This document shows positions 1 through 8,280 of a DNA stretch of 36,606 nt, one piece after another; position 1 is the stretch's first letter; the number at the start of each line of letters is the position of its first letter. Source of the stretch: Pseudomonadota bacterium (GTDB lineage Bacteria > Myxococcota_A > UBA9042); NCBI GenBank assembly GCA_005792545.1, contig SXRM01000173.1:1-36606 (forward strand), given 5' to 3'. Made by a program: the position numbers and the translations under genes. The notes below the pieces were generated by a model that was not told the origin of the DNA, searched no databases, and saw only the letters and a list, made by a program, of their open reading frames with translations.

Positions 1-503
1 GCTCGACTGGTGAGGTGATGGGGGTTGGCGACACGCCCGGCGAGGCCTTCTGGAAGGCCCTGCAAAGCGCGGACCTGCGTCTGCCCGCCGGTGGCACGGT
101 ATTCGTGTCGGTCAACGACGCCGACAAAGCCGGTCTGGTCGAGATTGCGCGGCAGTTGGTCGCGCTGGGGTTTTCGTTGGCGGGCACGCGTGGCACGGCG
201 CTGTACCTGTTCGATCGCGGCTTGCCGTGCCAGTTGACTTTCAAGATCGGCGACGGCAAGCCGGACGTCGCGGACCGATTGCGTGCCGGTGATATCCAGC
301 TTGTCATCAACACCCCGCTTGGCCGCACCAGCTTCTACGACGACAAGGCGATTCGGCTCGCGGCGATGGAAGCCGGCGTGCCCATGATCACCACGCTCAG
401 CGCTGCCGAAGCGGCGGTACAGGCCCTGCAAAGCGTGCGCGCACGGGCCTGTGCCAGGTTTGCGGTGCAGGATACGCGGCCGCGCTGGTCCGACGGCGCC
501 TGA
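1..503 (+). CDS. carB: Carbamoyl-phosphate synthase large subunit, C-terminal part (partial)
   Basis: Cut by the left edge; the reading frame enters at base 3 with the residues STGEVMGVG, the conserved stretch near the end of the second ATP-grasp half of CarB. The remaining ~150 residues match the MGS-like allosteric domain, which in the family binds UMP and ornithine: VFVSVNDADKAG, then GFSLAGTRGTALYLFDRG, then VINTPLGR and a final helix with ITTLSAAEAAVQAL. CarB makes carbamoyl phosphate from bicarbonate, ammonia and 2 ATP for pyrimidine and arginine synthesis. Only the regulatory end is visible, so catalytic residues cannot be checked. The GTG and ATG inside the fragment are not starts. 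No carA or pyr gene follows. Confidence 0.93.
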   Translation, partial: STGEVMGVGDTPGEAFWKALQSADLRLPAGGTVFVSVNDADKAGLVEIARQLVALGFSLAGTRGTALYLFDRGLPCQLTFKIGDGKPDVADRLRAGDIQLVINTPLGRTSFYDDKAIRLAAMEAGVPMITTLSAAEAAVQALQSVRARACARFAVQDTRPRWSDGA

Positions 504-601
504 CGCCGCCACGGGACAATGATCACCTGACCAACTGCCGGCAACCAACGCTGCGCCAAGGTTGCCACCCTGCCTTGGCTTGGGGCATCCTTCGCGCCCT
601 T

Positions 602-623
602 TTCGGCCACCGTTCCGGCCGAA
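602..623. other. Perfect 7-bp hairpin between carB and the next operon
   Basis: TTCGGCC (602-608) and GGCCGAA (617-623) can pair around an 8-base loop. It lies about 100 bp after the carB stop and 56 bp before the ATG at 679. No T-run follows, so it is only a possible terminator or leader structure. Confidence 0.3.
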
Positions 624-678
624 CCGAGCGACGCGCGCATCCATCCCTTTGCATCGCCCCCGTCGCGTAGCCGAGCCC

Positions 679-2841
679 ATGAAACAAGTCCTGCAAAATA
701 TGAAAAGCGGCGAACTGCGCGTTGCCGATGTGGCCGCGCCTGCGCTGCGCAAAGGCGGCGTGGTCGTGCGCACCGCGGCGTCGTGCATCAGCGCCGGAAC
801 CGAGCGCAACATCATGGAGTTTGCGCGCAAGAGCTACCTCGACAAGGCCCGGGCCAGGCCGGACCTGGTGCGGCAGGTCGTCGACAAGGTGCGCAAAGAA
901 GGGGTGGCCAATACCTATCGCGCAGTGATGAGTCGGCTCGACGTCGAGACTGCGCTCGGCTATTCGTGCGCAGGCGAGGTGGTTGAGGCCGGTGCGGACT
1001 CAGGTTTTCAGCCGGGCGACCGGGTCGCGTGTGCCGGCATGGGCTTTGCCTCGCACGCCGAGTGGAACTATGTGCCCAAGAACCTGGTGGTGCGCATTCC
1101 CGACAACGTGTCGTATGACGATGCGTCGTACACCACGCTCGGTGCCATCGCGATGCAGGGCGTTCGCACCCTCGATATCACCTTGGGCGAGCACGTGGTG
1201 GTGATTGGCCTGGGCCTGATTGGCCTTTTGGCGCTGCAAATGGTCGACGCAGCCGGCGGGCACGCCATCGGCATCGATCTGGACCCGCGCAAAGTCGAGG
1301 CGGCGCGCAAGCTCGGTTTTCCGCACGTGATTGCCCGCGGCGAAGACGTCGAGACCGCCGTGCAGGGCTGGACCCGCGGTGTCGGCGCCGATGCGGTGCT
1401 GATTGCAGCGAGCGCGCCGACCACCGATCCGTTGCATCTGGCGATCAGTCTGTCGCGCAAGCGCGCGCGCCTGGCGATGGTCGGTATGGTGCCGCTCGAA
1501 ATCCCGCACAAGCCGTTCTACGAAAAAGAGCTGCAGCTGCGGATGTCGACCAGCTACGGCCCCGGCCGCTATGACCCGACCTACGAACTGGACGGCATTG
1601 ATTACCCGTTGCCCTACGTTCGCTGGACCGAGCAGCGCAACATGGAGTCTTTTCTAGACCTGGTCGCCGCAGGCAAGGTCCGCGTCGCGCCGCTGACAAC
1701 GCACCATTTCGCTCTGCCGCAAGCCGCCGAGGCGTACGCATTGCTCGAAGGCAAGGTGCCCGGCGAACACGCGCTCGGTGTGCTGTTTAGCATGCCGCAA
1801 GCAGACAAAGCCGCGGCCATACCACGTCGCATCGAGCTGCGCACCGTGCGCAGCCTGCAAAGTGGCACCGTGCGCGTGGGCCTTATCGGTGCCGGGACCT
1901 TCACGCGCGGCGTACTGCTGCCGGCGTTGGCAACGGTGCCCGGCATTGCGTTTCAGGGCGTCAGCACGGCGGGCGGCGCAACCGGCGAGAAGACCGGACA
2001 GACCCACGGCTTTCGCTACGCCACCACCGACTGGCACGAGATCCTGCGCGACGCCGACATCGATCTGGTGGTCATCGCCACCCAACACCGGGCCCATGCG
2101 GCGATGGTCGTCGCGGCGCTGCAAGCCGGCAAGCATGTGTTTGTCGAAAAGCCGCTGTGCGTCAACCGCGATGAACTCGCACAGATACGCGCGGCGCACG
2201 CTGGGGCCCAGGGCCTGCTGCATGTCGGCTTCAACAGGCGTTTCGCACCGTTGTGCGGCGATGCCAAAGCCCATTTCGCCGGCCTTGGTGAGCCGCTCAC
2301 GCTGCTGTACCGCATCAACGCTGGCTATGCACCACCCGGCAGCACGGTGCACCGCGAAGGTGGCCGCGTCATCGGCGAGGTCTGTCACTTCATCGATACC
2401 TTTGTCTACATGACCGGTAAGCCCGTGCGACGGCTGACGGCGCGCGCCAGTGCGGGACAGAACTCGGCCCTGGTCAACGAAGATACGGTGTCGTTGGTGT
2501 TGGAGCACGAAGACGGCCACCTCGGCACCATCGTCTACGCCGCACGTGGCAATCCGCTGGTGCCCAAGGAGCGCATCGAGGTCCACGCCGGCCTGCGCAG
2601 CGCGGTGCTCGACGACTTTACCTCGCTGCAACTTTTCGAGGGCAGCAAGAAGAAGACCCAGCGCGCGCTGTTGCAAAACAAGGGCCACCGCGACCAGATG
2701 GCCGCGCTGGTCGAGGCCGTGCGCCGCGGCGGCCCGGCGCCCATCGACTTTGAGACCATCGCCCACGTGACGGAATTGACCTTTGACGCCGCCGAGCAGA
2801 TTGGCGGTACCGCGCCAGCCGACGACGACGAGGTCGCGTAG
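679..2841 (+). CDS. Two-domain oxidoreductase: zinc-ADH-like domain fused to Gfo/Idh/MocA domain
   Basis: 720 residues from ATG 679 (MKQVLQNMKSGE); the frame is open further upstream but without protein-like sequence. Residues ~1-345 are a medium-chain alcohol-dehydrogenase-like fold with its nucleotide site at HVVVIGLGLIG (~172). The usual catalytic-zinc Cys region reads SCISAGTER (35-43), as is typical of this two-domain family rather than of classical ADHs. Residues ~395-720 are a Gfo/Idh/MocA oxidoreductase, with VGLIGAGTFTRG for NAD binding and the signature EKP at 490-492. Family members occur in surface-polysaccharide loci and are thought to oxidise or reduce sugar intermediates; the substrate is unknown. 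The next gene starts one base after this stop, so the two are very probably co-translated. The fusion is certain from the sequence; the reaction is not. Confidence 0.9.
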   Translation: MKQVLQNMKSGELRVADVAAPALRKGGVVVRTAASCISAGTERNIMEFARKSYLDKARARPDLVRQVVDKVRKEGVANTYRAVMSRLDVETALGYSCAGEVVEAGADSGFQPGDRVACAGMGFASHAEWNYVPKNLVVRIPDNVSYDDASYTTLGAIAMQGVRTLDITLGEHVVVIGLGLIGLLALQMVDAAGGHAIGIDLDPRKVEAARKLGFPHVIARGEDVETAVQGWTRGVGADAVLIAASAPTTDPLHLAISLSRKRARLAMVGMVPLEIPHKPFYEKELQLRMSTSYGPGRYDPTYELDGIDYPLPYVRWTEQRNMESFLDLVAAGKVRVAPLTTHHFALPQAAEAYALLEGKVPGEHALGVLFSMPQADKAAAIPRRIELRTVRSLQSGTVRVGLIGAGTFTRGVLLPALATVPGIAFQGVSTAGGATGEKTGQTHGFRYATTDWHEILRDADIDLVVIATQHRAHAAMVVAALQAGKHVFVEKPLCVNRDELAQIRAAHAGAQGLLHVGFNRRFAPLCGDAKAHFAGLGEPLTLLYRINAGYAPPGSTVHREGGRVIGEVCHFIDTFVYMTGKPVRRLTARASAGQNSALVNEDTVSLVLEHEDGHLGTIVYAARGNPLVPKERIEVHAGLRSAVLDDFTSLQLFEGSKKKTQRALLQNKGHRDQMAALVEAVRRGGPAPIDFETIAHVTELTFDAAEQIGGTAPADDDEVA

Positions 2842-2842
2842 C

Positions 2843-4858
2843 GTGTGCGGCATCTACGGCCGCATCGGCCGCCGCGACGACGCGCTGGACCAGCGCGCTA
2901 CGGCGACGCTGCACCACCGCGGCCCGGATGACGCGGGCGTAGTCATCGACGATCTGCTGCACACGGGCGACATCGTGGCGCTGGGCCATACACGGCTGGC
3001 CATTCTCGACCTATCGACTGCGGCCCACCAGCCCATGCTCGACCCTGGCGAGCAAGTCGCCGTGGTGTTCAACGGCGAGATTTACAACTTCCAAACCGTT
3101 CGCAAGGCGCTGCAGGCCCGGGGCTACGCCTTCCGCTCCAGCTCGGACACCGAAGTCGTTGTTTCCGCGTACCTCGAATACGGCGACGCGTGCTTGGACC
3201 ACCTCGAAGGCATGTACGCGCTGGCCGTGTGGGATCGGCGCACTCAGCGGCTGTTGCTGGCGCGCGACCCGAGCGGCATCAAGCCTATGTATTGGCGCAG
3301 CGGCGCGCCCGACACCCTGGCGTTCGCCTCCGAAGCCAAAGCGCTGCTGGTTGATCCGCGCATCGACCGCCAACCGGACCTGGCGGCGCTGTGCGGCTAT
3401 CTCGCTTACCTGTACGTGCCCACGCCGCGCACGGCCTTCGCTGGCCTGCACGCGCTGCTGCCCGGTCACAAGCTGGTCTGGCAGGCGGGGCAGACCACCA
3501 TCGAGCGCTTTCACGGCTACACGTCGCTGCCCAAGCCGCCGGCGCGGGACCTCGAGCAGTCTGCCAACGAATTGGAGAACTTGCTGCAGACCGTCGTCGC
3601 CGAGCACATGCTGGCCGACGTGCCGGTGGGCGCGTTTCTGTCGGGTGGCATCGACTCGGGCCTGCTGGTGGCGATGATGGCGCGCCAAAAGCGCGACCGC
3701 GGCGACAAGGAGCCGCTGCGCACCTACACCGTCGGCTTTGGCAAGGAAGGCCACCGCTGGGACGAGGTCGGGCGGGCGGCGCAGCTGGCCCAGCACCTTG
3801 GCGTCGCCCATGATGTGGTGCGCATCGACGCGGACGGCGCGGCTGAGCGTTTCGGACATGTCGCCCAGCAGTTCGACGAGCCATTTGCCAATCCCACCGC
3901 CCTGGTCCACGACGCGCTTTGCGAAGGCGCTCGCCAGCAGGTGACCGTTGCCGTGGCTGGCGATGGTGGCGACGAAGCGTTTGCCGGCTATCCGCGCCAC
4001 CGCGCCACCCAGGTGCTCGACCTGTGGCAGCACCTGCCCGGTCGCCTGCGGTCGGCGTTGGGGGCGTTGGAGCGGCGTTTGCCCGAGCGGGCCGAAGCCC
4101 TGCCGCTGCTGCGTCAGGCGCGGCGATTCGTGCGCACCGGGTCGGTGTCGTTTGGGCAAGCCTACCGCGACTGGTCTACGTTCTACACCCCGGCGCAGCT
4201 GGCAGAATTGTTGGCCCCCGAAGCGCTGGCGGCCCTGGGCGGCGCCGTGCCCGAGGACCTGGGGCAGATTCTTGGGCTGGTCCGCGGCTTGCGCGGCGTC
4301 GATGCCGTCGATGCGGCGTGTCTGGCGGATCTGGCCGGCTTCTTGCCCGACAACGTGCTGCGCGAGTCGGATCGCGTGTCGATGCGCCATGCGCTTGAAG
4401 TGCGCGTGCCGTTTGCGGACCGCCGGTTGGTGCAGTTTGGGCTGCAGCTGCCCGTTGCCCACAAGTTGCCGCCGGGCGGTGTGTGGCGCGGCGGCGGAGC
4501 GGCGGCGGGCAAGCGCGTGCTGCGCGAAGTGGCGCGGCGCTGGCTGCCGCGCGAGATTGTCGACGCGCCCAAGCAGGGCTTCGGCGCTCCGATGGGCGCC
4601 TGGCTCACTGGGCCGCTTAGGGGGCTGATGGACAAGGCGACCGAGCCGGAACTGCTGTTGCGGCGCGGTCTGGTCAAGCCTGCCGAGGTCGCCCGCATCA
4701 AGGGCGAACACCTCGCCGGCCGGCGCGACCACACCTGGCACTTATGGGCGCTGGTGGTGCTGGAGTCGTGGTTCGAACAGCGCATTGACCGGATGCTGTT
4801 GCCGGATTTGGCACGGATGCCAGTCGTCGTGGAAATGCGGCCGCTGGCGTCGGCGTAG
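2843..4858 (+). CDS. asnB: Asparagine synthetase (glutamine-hydrolysing) family amidotransferase
   Basis: 671 residues. GTG 2843 is chosen because it places Cys2 directly after the initiator (CGIYGRIG), which matures to the N-terminal nucleophile of class II glutaminases. Residues ~2-215 are the glutaminase domain (RGPDDAG, NGEIYN, SSDTEVV). Residues ~230-630 are the synthetase domain, with the ATP PP-loop FLSGGIDSG at ~265-273 and AGDGGDEAFAGY further on. It can transfer glutamine-derived ammonia to aspartate or to another carboxyl group. One base separates it from the upstream two-domain oxidoreductase, a pairing usual in exopolysaccharide loci, so an amidated sugar acid is an alternative product. 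All catalytic motifs look intact, and length fits the long AsnB class. Confidence 0.92.
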   Translation: MCGIYGRIGRRDDALDQRATATLHHRGPDDAGVVIDDLLHTGDIVALGHTRLAILDLSTAAHQPMLDPGEQVAVVFNGEIYNFQTVRKALQARGYAFRSSSDTEVVVSAYLEYGDACLDHLEGMYALAVWDRRTQRLLLARDPSGIKPMYWRSGAPDTLAFASEAKALLVDPRIDRQPDLAALCGYLAYLYVPTPRTAFAGLHALLPGHKLVWQAGQTTIERFHGYTSLPKPPARDLEQSANELENLLQTVVAEHMLADVPVGAFLSGGIDSGLLVAMMARQKRDRGDKEPLRTYTVGFGKEGHRWDEVGRAAQLAQHLGVAHDVVRIDADGAAERFGHVAQQFDEPFANPTALVHDALCEGARQQVTVAVAGDGGDEAFAGYPRHRATQVLDLWQHLPGRLRSALGALERRLPERAEALPLLRQARRFVRTGSVSFGQAYRDWSTFYTPAQLAELLAPEALAALGGAVPEDLGQILGLVRGLRGVDAVDAACLADLAGFLPDNVLRESDRVSMRHALEVRVPFADRRLVQFGLQLPVAHKLPPGGVWRGGGAAAGKRVLREVARRWLPREIVDAPKQGFGAPMGAWLTGPLRGLMDKATEPELLLRRGLVKPAEVARIKGEHLAGRRDHTWHLWALVVLESWFEQRIDRMLLPDLARMPVVVEMRPLASA

Positions 4859-4873
4859 ACCGGTGAATCTGGC

Positions 4874-4902
4874 TTGACAGCGCCAGCGCTTCCGCGCACT
4901 TT
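4874..4902 (+). promoter_or_regulatory. Possible promoter with a consensus -35 box
   Basis: A perfect TTGACA lies at 4874-4879, 112 bp before the ATG at 4992. The matching -10 region (CACTTT at 4897-4902, 17-bp spacing) is poor. The -35 box is clear and the rest is a guess. Confidence 0.25.
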
Positions 4903-4991
4903 GGCTGTGTGCGCTCGGTCGCTGCCAAATCGGGCAATCCGGCAGCGGGGCGGCTCAATGCCGCGCCCACCAGAGCGACGCGGAGAGGCAA

Positions 4992-5405
4992 ATGGGTGAG
5001 GTGATCGTCCAGGTCAAACTGACCAACACCATCGATGACGGGATGGCAAGTCGTGGGCTCATTCCCATCGAAAAGATCCGCAACATCACACTGAAGGCTA
5101 CAGTGGATACCGGCGCCGTCAATTGCGTCGTACCGGCATTCGTAGCGGATAGCTTGGGACTCGCGCGTCGGTTTCATCAAAGCGTCGAATACGCCGACGG
5201 ACGCCGTGAAACGGTCGATGTGACCGAGCCCGTGCTGTTGGAAATCGAAGGCCGGCTGACCTACGAGCAGTGTCTGGTATTGGGCGCCGAAGTGCTGATT
5301 GGCCAGACTGCGCTTGAGTCCACGGATCTGCACGTCGATTGCCGTGAGGGCAGGGTGCTGCCCAATCCAGCCCATCCCTATCAGCCAGTGCTCAAGGTGC
5401 GGTGA
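4992..5405 (+). CDS. Small clan AA (retropepsin-like) aspartic protease family protein
   Basis: 137 residues from ATG 4992, preceded by GGAGAGGC as a ribosome site. The aspartic protease motif is TVDTGAVNCVVP (~36-47): the DTGA catalytic loop of single-domain, dimer-forming bacterial proteases. A second half-motif, LIGQTALES, sits near residue 103, where this family usually has a hydrophobic-Gly flap partner. No signal peptide is present, so it is probably cytoplasmic. Many relatives are uncharacterised, and only some have shown peptidase activity. Its stop overlaps the next gene's GTG by four bases (GTGA, 5402-5405), so the two are probably translated together. Confidence 0.75.
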   Translation: MGEVIVQVKLTNTIDDGMASRGLIPIEKIRNITLKATVDTGAVNCVVPAFVADSLGLARRFHQSVEYADGRRETVDVTEPVLLEIEGRLTYEQCLVLGAEVLIGQTALESTDLHVDCREGRVLPNPAHPYQPVLKVR

Positions 5406-6142
5406 CGGCCGATCGTGCCGCAATCGCCCGTTGCGAGGCGACGATGTGTGGCTGTGCTTGCGCTTCCTGCACCGATTCCACGGCGGCGCAAAACCTGGCC
5501 CAATTCTCTCGCTTGGCCCTTGCCCGGCGAGCGTTCGCCGTCGCCGCATGCACATTGGTGTGCCTTTGCTGTGGCCCAGATGGCGCGGCCGACCCCGACA
5601 CGGGCGGGGTTGCTTCAAATACGCGCATCGGCCTCCCGGAGTTCGTGTGCTTGTCAGGCAAACCGCTCTCGTGCGACTGCAATGCGGCGATTCACGTTCA
5701 CATTCCGGCGACCGGCAAGGGGGTGTTCCGTGGCTCTACCGTCACGATCGATCCTATCGCGGTCCAGCTTGGGCATAGCTCCGACCCGCTGCAGGTCATG
5801 ATTCGCAATCCGAAATCGCCCGAGTGTGCCGCCGCACTGCAGATCAAACGCGTGGACTTCGCTTACACGTTTGGCCATCCCGACGAAACCGAGGCAACGC
5901 CGGGCCTCTCCTGTTTCCAAGGCTCGACGCAGGCCATCCCCTGCAGCAAGGCAACCTGGAAACAGGTCATACCGATTGGCATGATTCCCAAAGACGGGCA
6001 AGCCACAATGGAGACCTTTTTTCTGCGCTATACCCGCTTTGACGCCAAGGACCGAACGGCCAAGGTGACGCTGCATCTGGGCGGCCTTGCCAATGTCGAC
6101 GAGAGGACCTTCACGTTTTTCGTCAAGACGTCCGTGGACTGA
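5402..6142 (+). CDS. Hypothetical exported protein, probably a lipoprotein
   Basis: Up to 246 residues from GTG 5402, which overlaps the preceding stop. The protein begins with about 37 Cys/Ala-rich residues before RRAFAVAACTLVCLCC. That segment reads like a signal peptide with a lipobox (VAAC), so the true start may be TTG 5513, giving ~209 residues, or ATG 5444. The mature part is beta-rich with paired cysteines (FVCLSGKPLSCDC; SPECAAAL; LSCFQ...IPCSK) and ends FTFFVKTSVD. No family is recognised. The overlap with the aspartic protease suggests a functional pair, for example envelope protein and processing enzyme, but nothing proves it. Confidence 0.6.
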   Translation: MTADRAAIARCEATMCGCACASCTDSTAAQNLAQFSRLALARRAFAVAACTLVCLCCGPDGAADPDTGGVASNTRIGLPEFVCLSGKPLSCDCNAAIHVHIPATGKGVFRGSTVTIDPIAVQLGHSSDPLQVMIRNPKSPECAAALQIKRVDFAYTFGHPDETEATPGLSCFQGSTQAIPCSKATWKQVIPIGMIPKDGQATMETFFLRYTRFDAKDRTAKVTLHLGGLANVDERTFTFFVKTSVD

Positions 6143-6175
6143 TTCCGGCGCGCACGCGCCAACAACAGGCCACCG

Positions 6176-6204
6176 TTCCCAACATAGCGTCGCGGCACTA
6201 TACT
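6176..6204 (+). promoter_or_regulatory. Probable sigma70-type promoter of the glycosyltransferase gene
   Basis: TTCCCA (6176-6181), a 17-bp spacer and TATACT (6199-6204) match the consensus at 4/6 and 5/6 positions. The predicted transcription start is ~30 bp before ATG 6242. In this GC-rich DNA the TATACT stands out. Confidence 0.45.
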
Positions 6205-6241
6205 TCTGGCCCCCGCGCGCCCGACGGCTGGCCGGAACCCT

Positions 6242-7639
6242 ATGCATATCGCCATCTTGTCCGACTACGCGGTCGCCACGTTCGCCAACGGGCCGGCGTT
6301 CTCGACGCAAACGCTCAAGCGCTACCTCGAGCAGCGCGGCCACCGCGTGACGATTGTGGCGCCGGCGCCCGGGCCCGACGATCCCGAGCCGCCCGAGGGG
6401 TCGCTGCTGTTCACGTCGCTGGAATACAAGGGCCATCCGGGCGTGCGGTTCGCGTTTCCGTTCCCCGACGCGATGTTCGACAACGCGCCCCAATTCGACG
6501 TGGTCCACAGCCACGCCAACTCGCTGGCGATGCACTGGGCGCCGGTCATGCGCAAGCTGCACGGCATCCCATGCCTGGCGACCAACACCATCTACCTGCC
6601 GGCGTGGGCGCAGTTCGTGCTCCACGACAAGCTCTACAAGATCAAAAGCCTGCGCGAAGTGTGGTCGGGCTTTGCGCGCACCTTCGAGCGCAAGTTCGCG
6701 CGCGTGTACAACATGCACGATGGCCTCATCGTGCAGTGCGCCGCGCTGGCCAACTATTGGCGCGACGTCGGCACGCTTGAGGTGCCGCTGCACGTCATCC
6801 CGCGCCCGATCGACCGTGCGATGTTCGATAGCCCGCTGGGCCCCGACCCGATTCGCCCCGACTTCGCCAAAGGCAAGCGGCTGATCGTGGTGTGCCGGCA
6901 CTCCCGCGAAAAGGACGTCGACAAGCTCATTCGCGTGCTGGCCGAGCGCGTGCTGCCGGTTCACCCCGACGCCTCGCTGACGCTGATTGGCGACGGCTTG
7001 GACCACAAGCACTTCGTGCGCCTGGCCGAGACGCTCGGTGTCGCCGGGCGGTGCCAGTTTACCGGCGAGTTGCCCCACCGCGCGCTGCGCCACTACTACG
7101 GGCACGCCGACCTGTTCGTGTATGCCAGCGTCACCGAGACCTACGGCCAGGTGGTGTCTGAGGCGCTGTGGTGCGGCCTGCCGGTGGTGGCCATCCAGGA
7201 TGGCATGGGCGTGGCCTACCAGTGCGCGCACCAGCACGACGCGGTGCTCATCGAGCGCGGCGAGGACGAATTGGTGCGGTTCGGCGCCGCCGTGGTCGAT
7301 CTGCTGACCGACGACGCCCGCCGAGCCGCGATGGGCCACAACGCCGCAGCACGGGCCAGGACGCGGGTGCCGCCCGAGATCGTCTATGGCCTCTACGAAA
7401 AAGCCTACGAGTCGGCGATCGAGCACTACCGCACCAGCAAACCGCGGCGCTATGACACCGGCGACCCGTTCGATCAGTTGGCCATCGGCTGGGAGCACAT
7501 GTTTCCGTGGCTGTGGCAGCACACCGCGCTGTGCTCGATTGGGGCGCTGCGCGGCGGCCAAAAGGACTTCAAGCTCAAAGCGAACTTACGCTTGGACGCC
7601 ATGCCTGGCCAGGACATCGTTCGCGGCCACGACCACTGA
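6242..7639 (+). CDS. GT4-type glycosyltransferase
   Basis: 465 residues from ATG 6242 (MHIAILSDYAV). The N-terminal domain has the GT-B pattern with an acceptor-side loop (FANGPAFSTQTLKRYLEQRGHRV) and DVVHSHAN. The C-terminal donor-binding domain has LIVVCRHSREKDVDKLI, then the E-x7-E signature in TETYGQVVSEALWCGLPVV, where retaining GT4 enzymes bind the nucleotide-sugar. A ~70-residue tail after the GT domain (GDPFDQLAIGWEHMFPWLWQ) is extra for the family. Related enzymes make glycolipids, lipopolysaccharide cores or exopolysaccharide. Acceptor and sugar cannot be read from the sequence. It has its own likely promoter and no tight partner gene. Confidence 0.88.
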   Translation: MHIAILSDYAVATFANGPAFSTQTLKRYLEQRGHRVTIVAPAPGPDDPEPPEGSLLFTSLEYKGHPGVRFAFPFPDAMFDNAPQFDVVHSHANSLAMHWAPVMRKLHGIPCLATNTIYLPAWAQFVLHDKLYKIKSLREVWSGFARTFERKFARVYNMHDGLIVQCAALANYWRDVGTLEVPLHVIPRPIDRAMFDSPLGPDPIRPDFAKGKRLIVVCRHSREKDVDKLIRVLAERVLPVHPDASLTLIGDGLDHKHFVRLAETLGVAGRCQFTGELPHRALRHYYGHADLFVYASVTETYGQVVSEALWCGLPVVAIQDGMGVAYQCAHQHDAVLIERGEDELVRFGAAVVDLLTDDARRAAMGHNAAARARTRVPPEIVYGLYEKAYESAIEHYRTSKPRRYDTGDPFDQLAIGWEHMFPWLWQHTALCSIGALRGGQKDFKLKANLRLDAMPGQDIVRGHDH

Positions 7640-7658
7640 TTTGCTCGCCATTTCGCCC

Positions 7659-7686
7659 TTGACCGACAACGTTGGTCGCGCACAAT
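7659..7686 (+). promoter_or_regulatory. Probable promoter of the small secreted protein gene
   Basis: TTGACC (7659-7664), a 16-bp spacer and CACAAT (7681-7686) match the sigma70 consensus at 5/6 and 4/6. The ATG at 7725 follows at a suitable distance. Confidence 0.45.
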
Positions 7687-7724
7687 TCTGCCCACGCCGC
7701 TCTGCGGCCGCCCAAAGGATGACC

Positions 7725-8168
7725 ATGTCCCGCTGCTTTGCCGCCTGTTTCGCCCTGATTTGCCTGTCGTTGCCAACGTTCGCACACGCTGCCGAAGGCG
7801 CCAAGAAGGGCGGCTGGTTCAGCGAATTGCGCTGCGCATTCGTGTCGTACGACAAGGGCGGCCGCAAATTGACCGTGCGCTTGCAAGGCCTGCCCGACAA
7901 GCAGCACCTGTACGTCGCCGCGGCGCTCGATCGCGGTCCCGAAGGCGGGCTGTGGGTCCAAGCCGGCAGCGACCTGACCAAGTCGGGCGACACGGAGCTC
8001 GAGGCTTACGACTTCAACGGCAAGGCCATCGTCTACGCCGCCAAGAACGGCGGTGGCCGCAGCTTTCTCGAAAAGGCCCAAAAAGGCGCCGCCAAGGGCA
8101 AGCCGAGCTCGACCAAGGCCGCCAGCAAAGCAGCGGTCACGCCGATTTGCGAGTTCGAGGTCAACTAG
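7725..8168 (+). CDS. Hypothetical small secreted protein
   Basis: 147 residues from ATG 7725. The AAAGGA at 7714-7719 overlaps the ATG at 7719, so it is a sensible ribosome site only for the second ATG. The sequence starts with a classical Sec signal peptide (MSRCFAACFALICLSLPTFAHA, cleavage after AHA). The mature chain of ~125 residues has WFSELRCAFVSY, KLTVRLQGLP and LYVAAALDRGP. A Lys/Ser/Ala-rich linker (~108-135) precedes the end ICEFEVN, which supplies a second Cys that could pair with the first. No known family is recognised. It is probably periplasmic. Confidence 0.65.
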   Translation: MSRCFAACFALICLSLPTFAHAAEGAKKGGWFSELRCAFVSYDKGGRKLTVRLQGLPDKQHLYVAAALDRGPEGGLWVQAGSDLTKSGDTELEAYDFNGKAIVYAAKNGGGRSFLEKAQKGAAKGKPSSTKAASKAAVTPICEFEVN

Positions 8169-8186
8169 GCGTGTTGGTACCGGTAG

Positions 8187-8207
8187 GGCGGGTCCTTGTG
8201 GCCCGCC
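8187..8207. terminator. Hairpin between convergent genes, possible bidirectional terminator
   Basis: GGCGGG (8187-8192) pairs with CCCGCC (8202-8207). Two further G-C pairs form if one T is bulged (TCC against GG). It lies between the stop at 8168 and the convergent DUF1015 stop at 8281. No U-tract is seen. Confidence 0.35.
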
Positions 8208-8280
8208 GCATGTCCATCTGGCTGCTGTAACGCGCGGGGCAGCTACCGCCCTGAATTCAACGGGTATGGTGCGGACGCCG

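Noticed and set aside
1654-4741. Long minus-strand ORFs opposite the oxidoreductase and asnB
   Set aside because: Shadows of two well-recognised plus-strand genes; no domain is visible in them.
7386-7718. Upstream in-frame extension of the small secreted protein
   Set aside because: It would run inside the glycosyltransferase gene and bury the signal peptide. ATG 7725 has the ribosome site.
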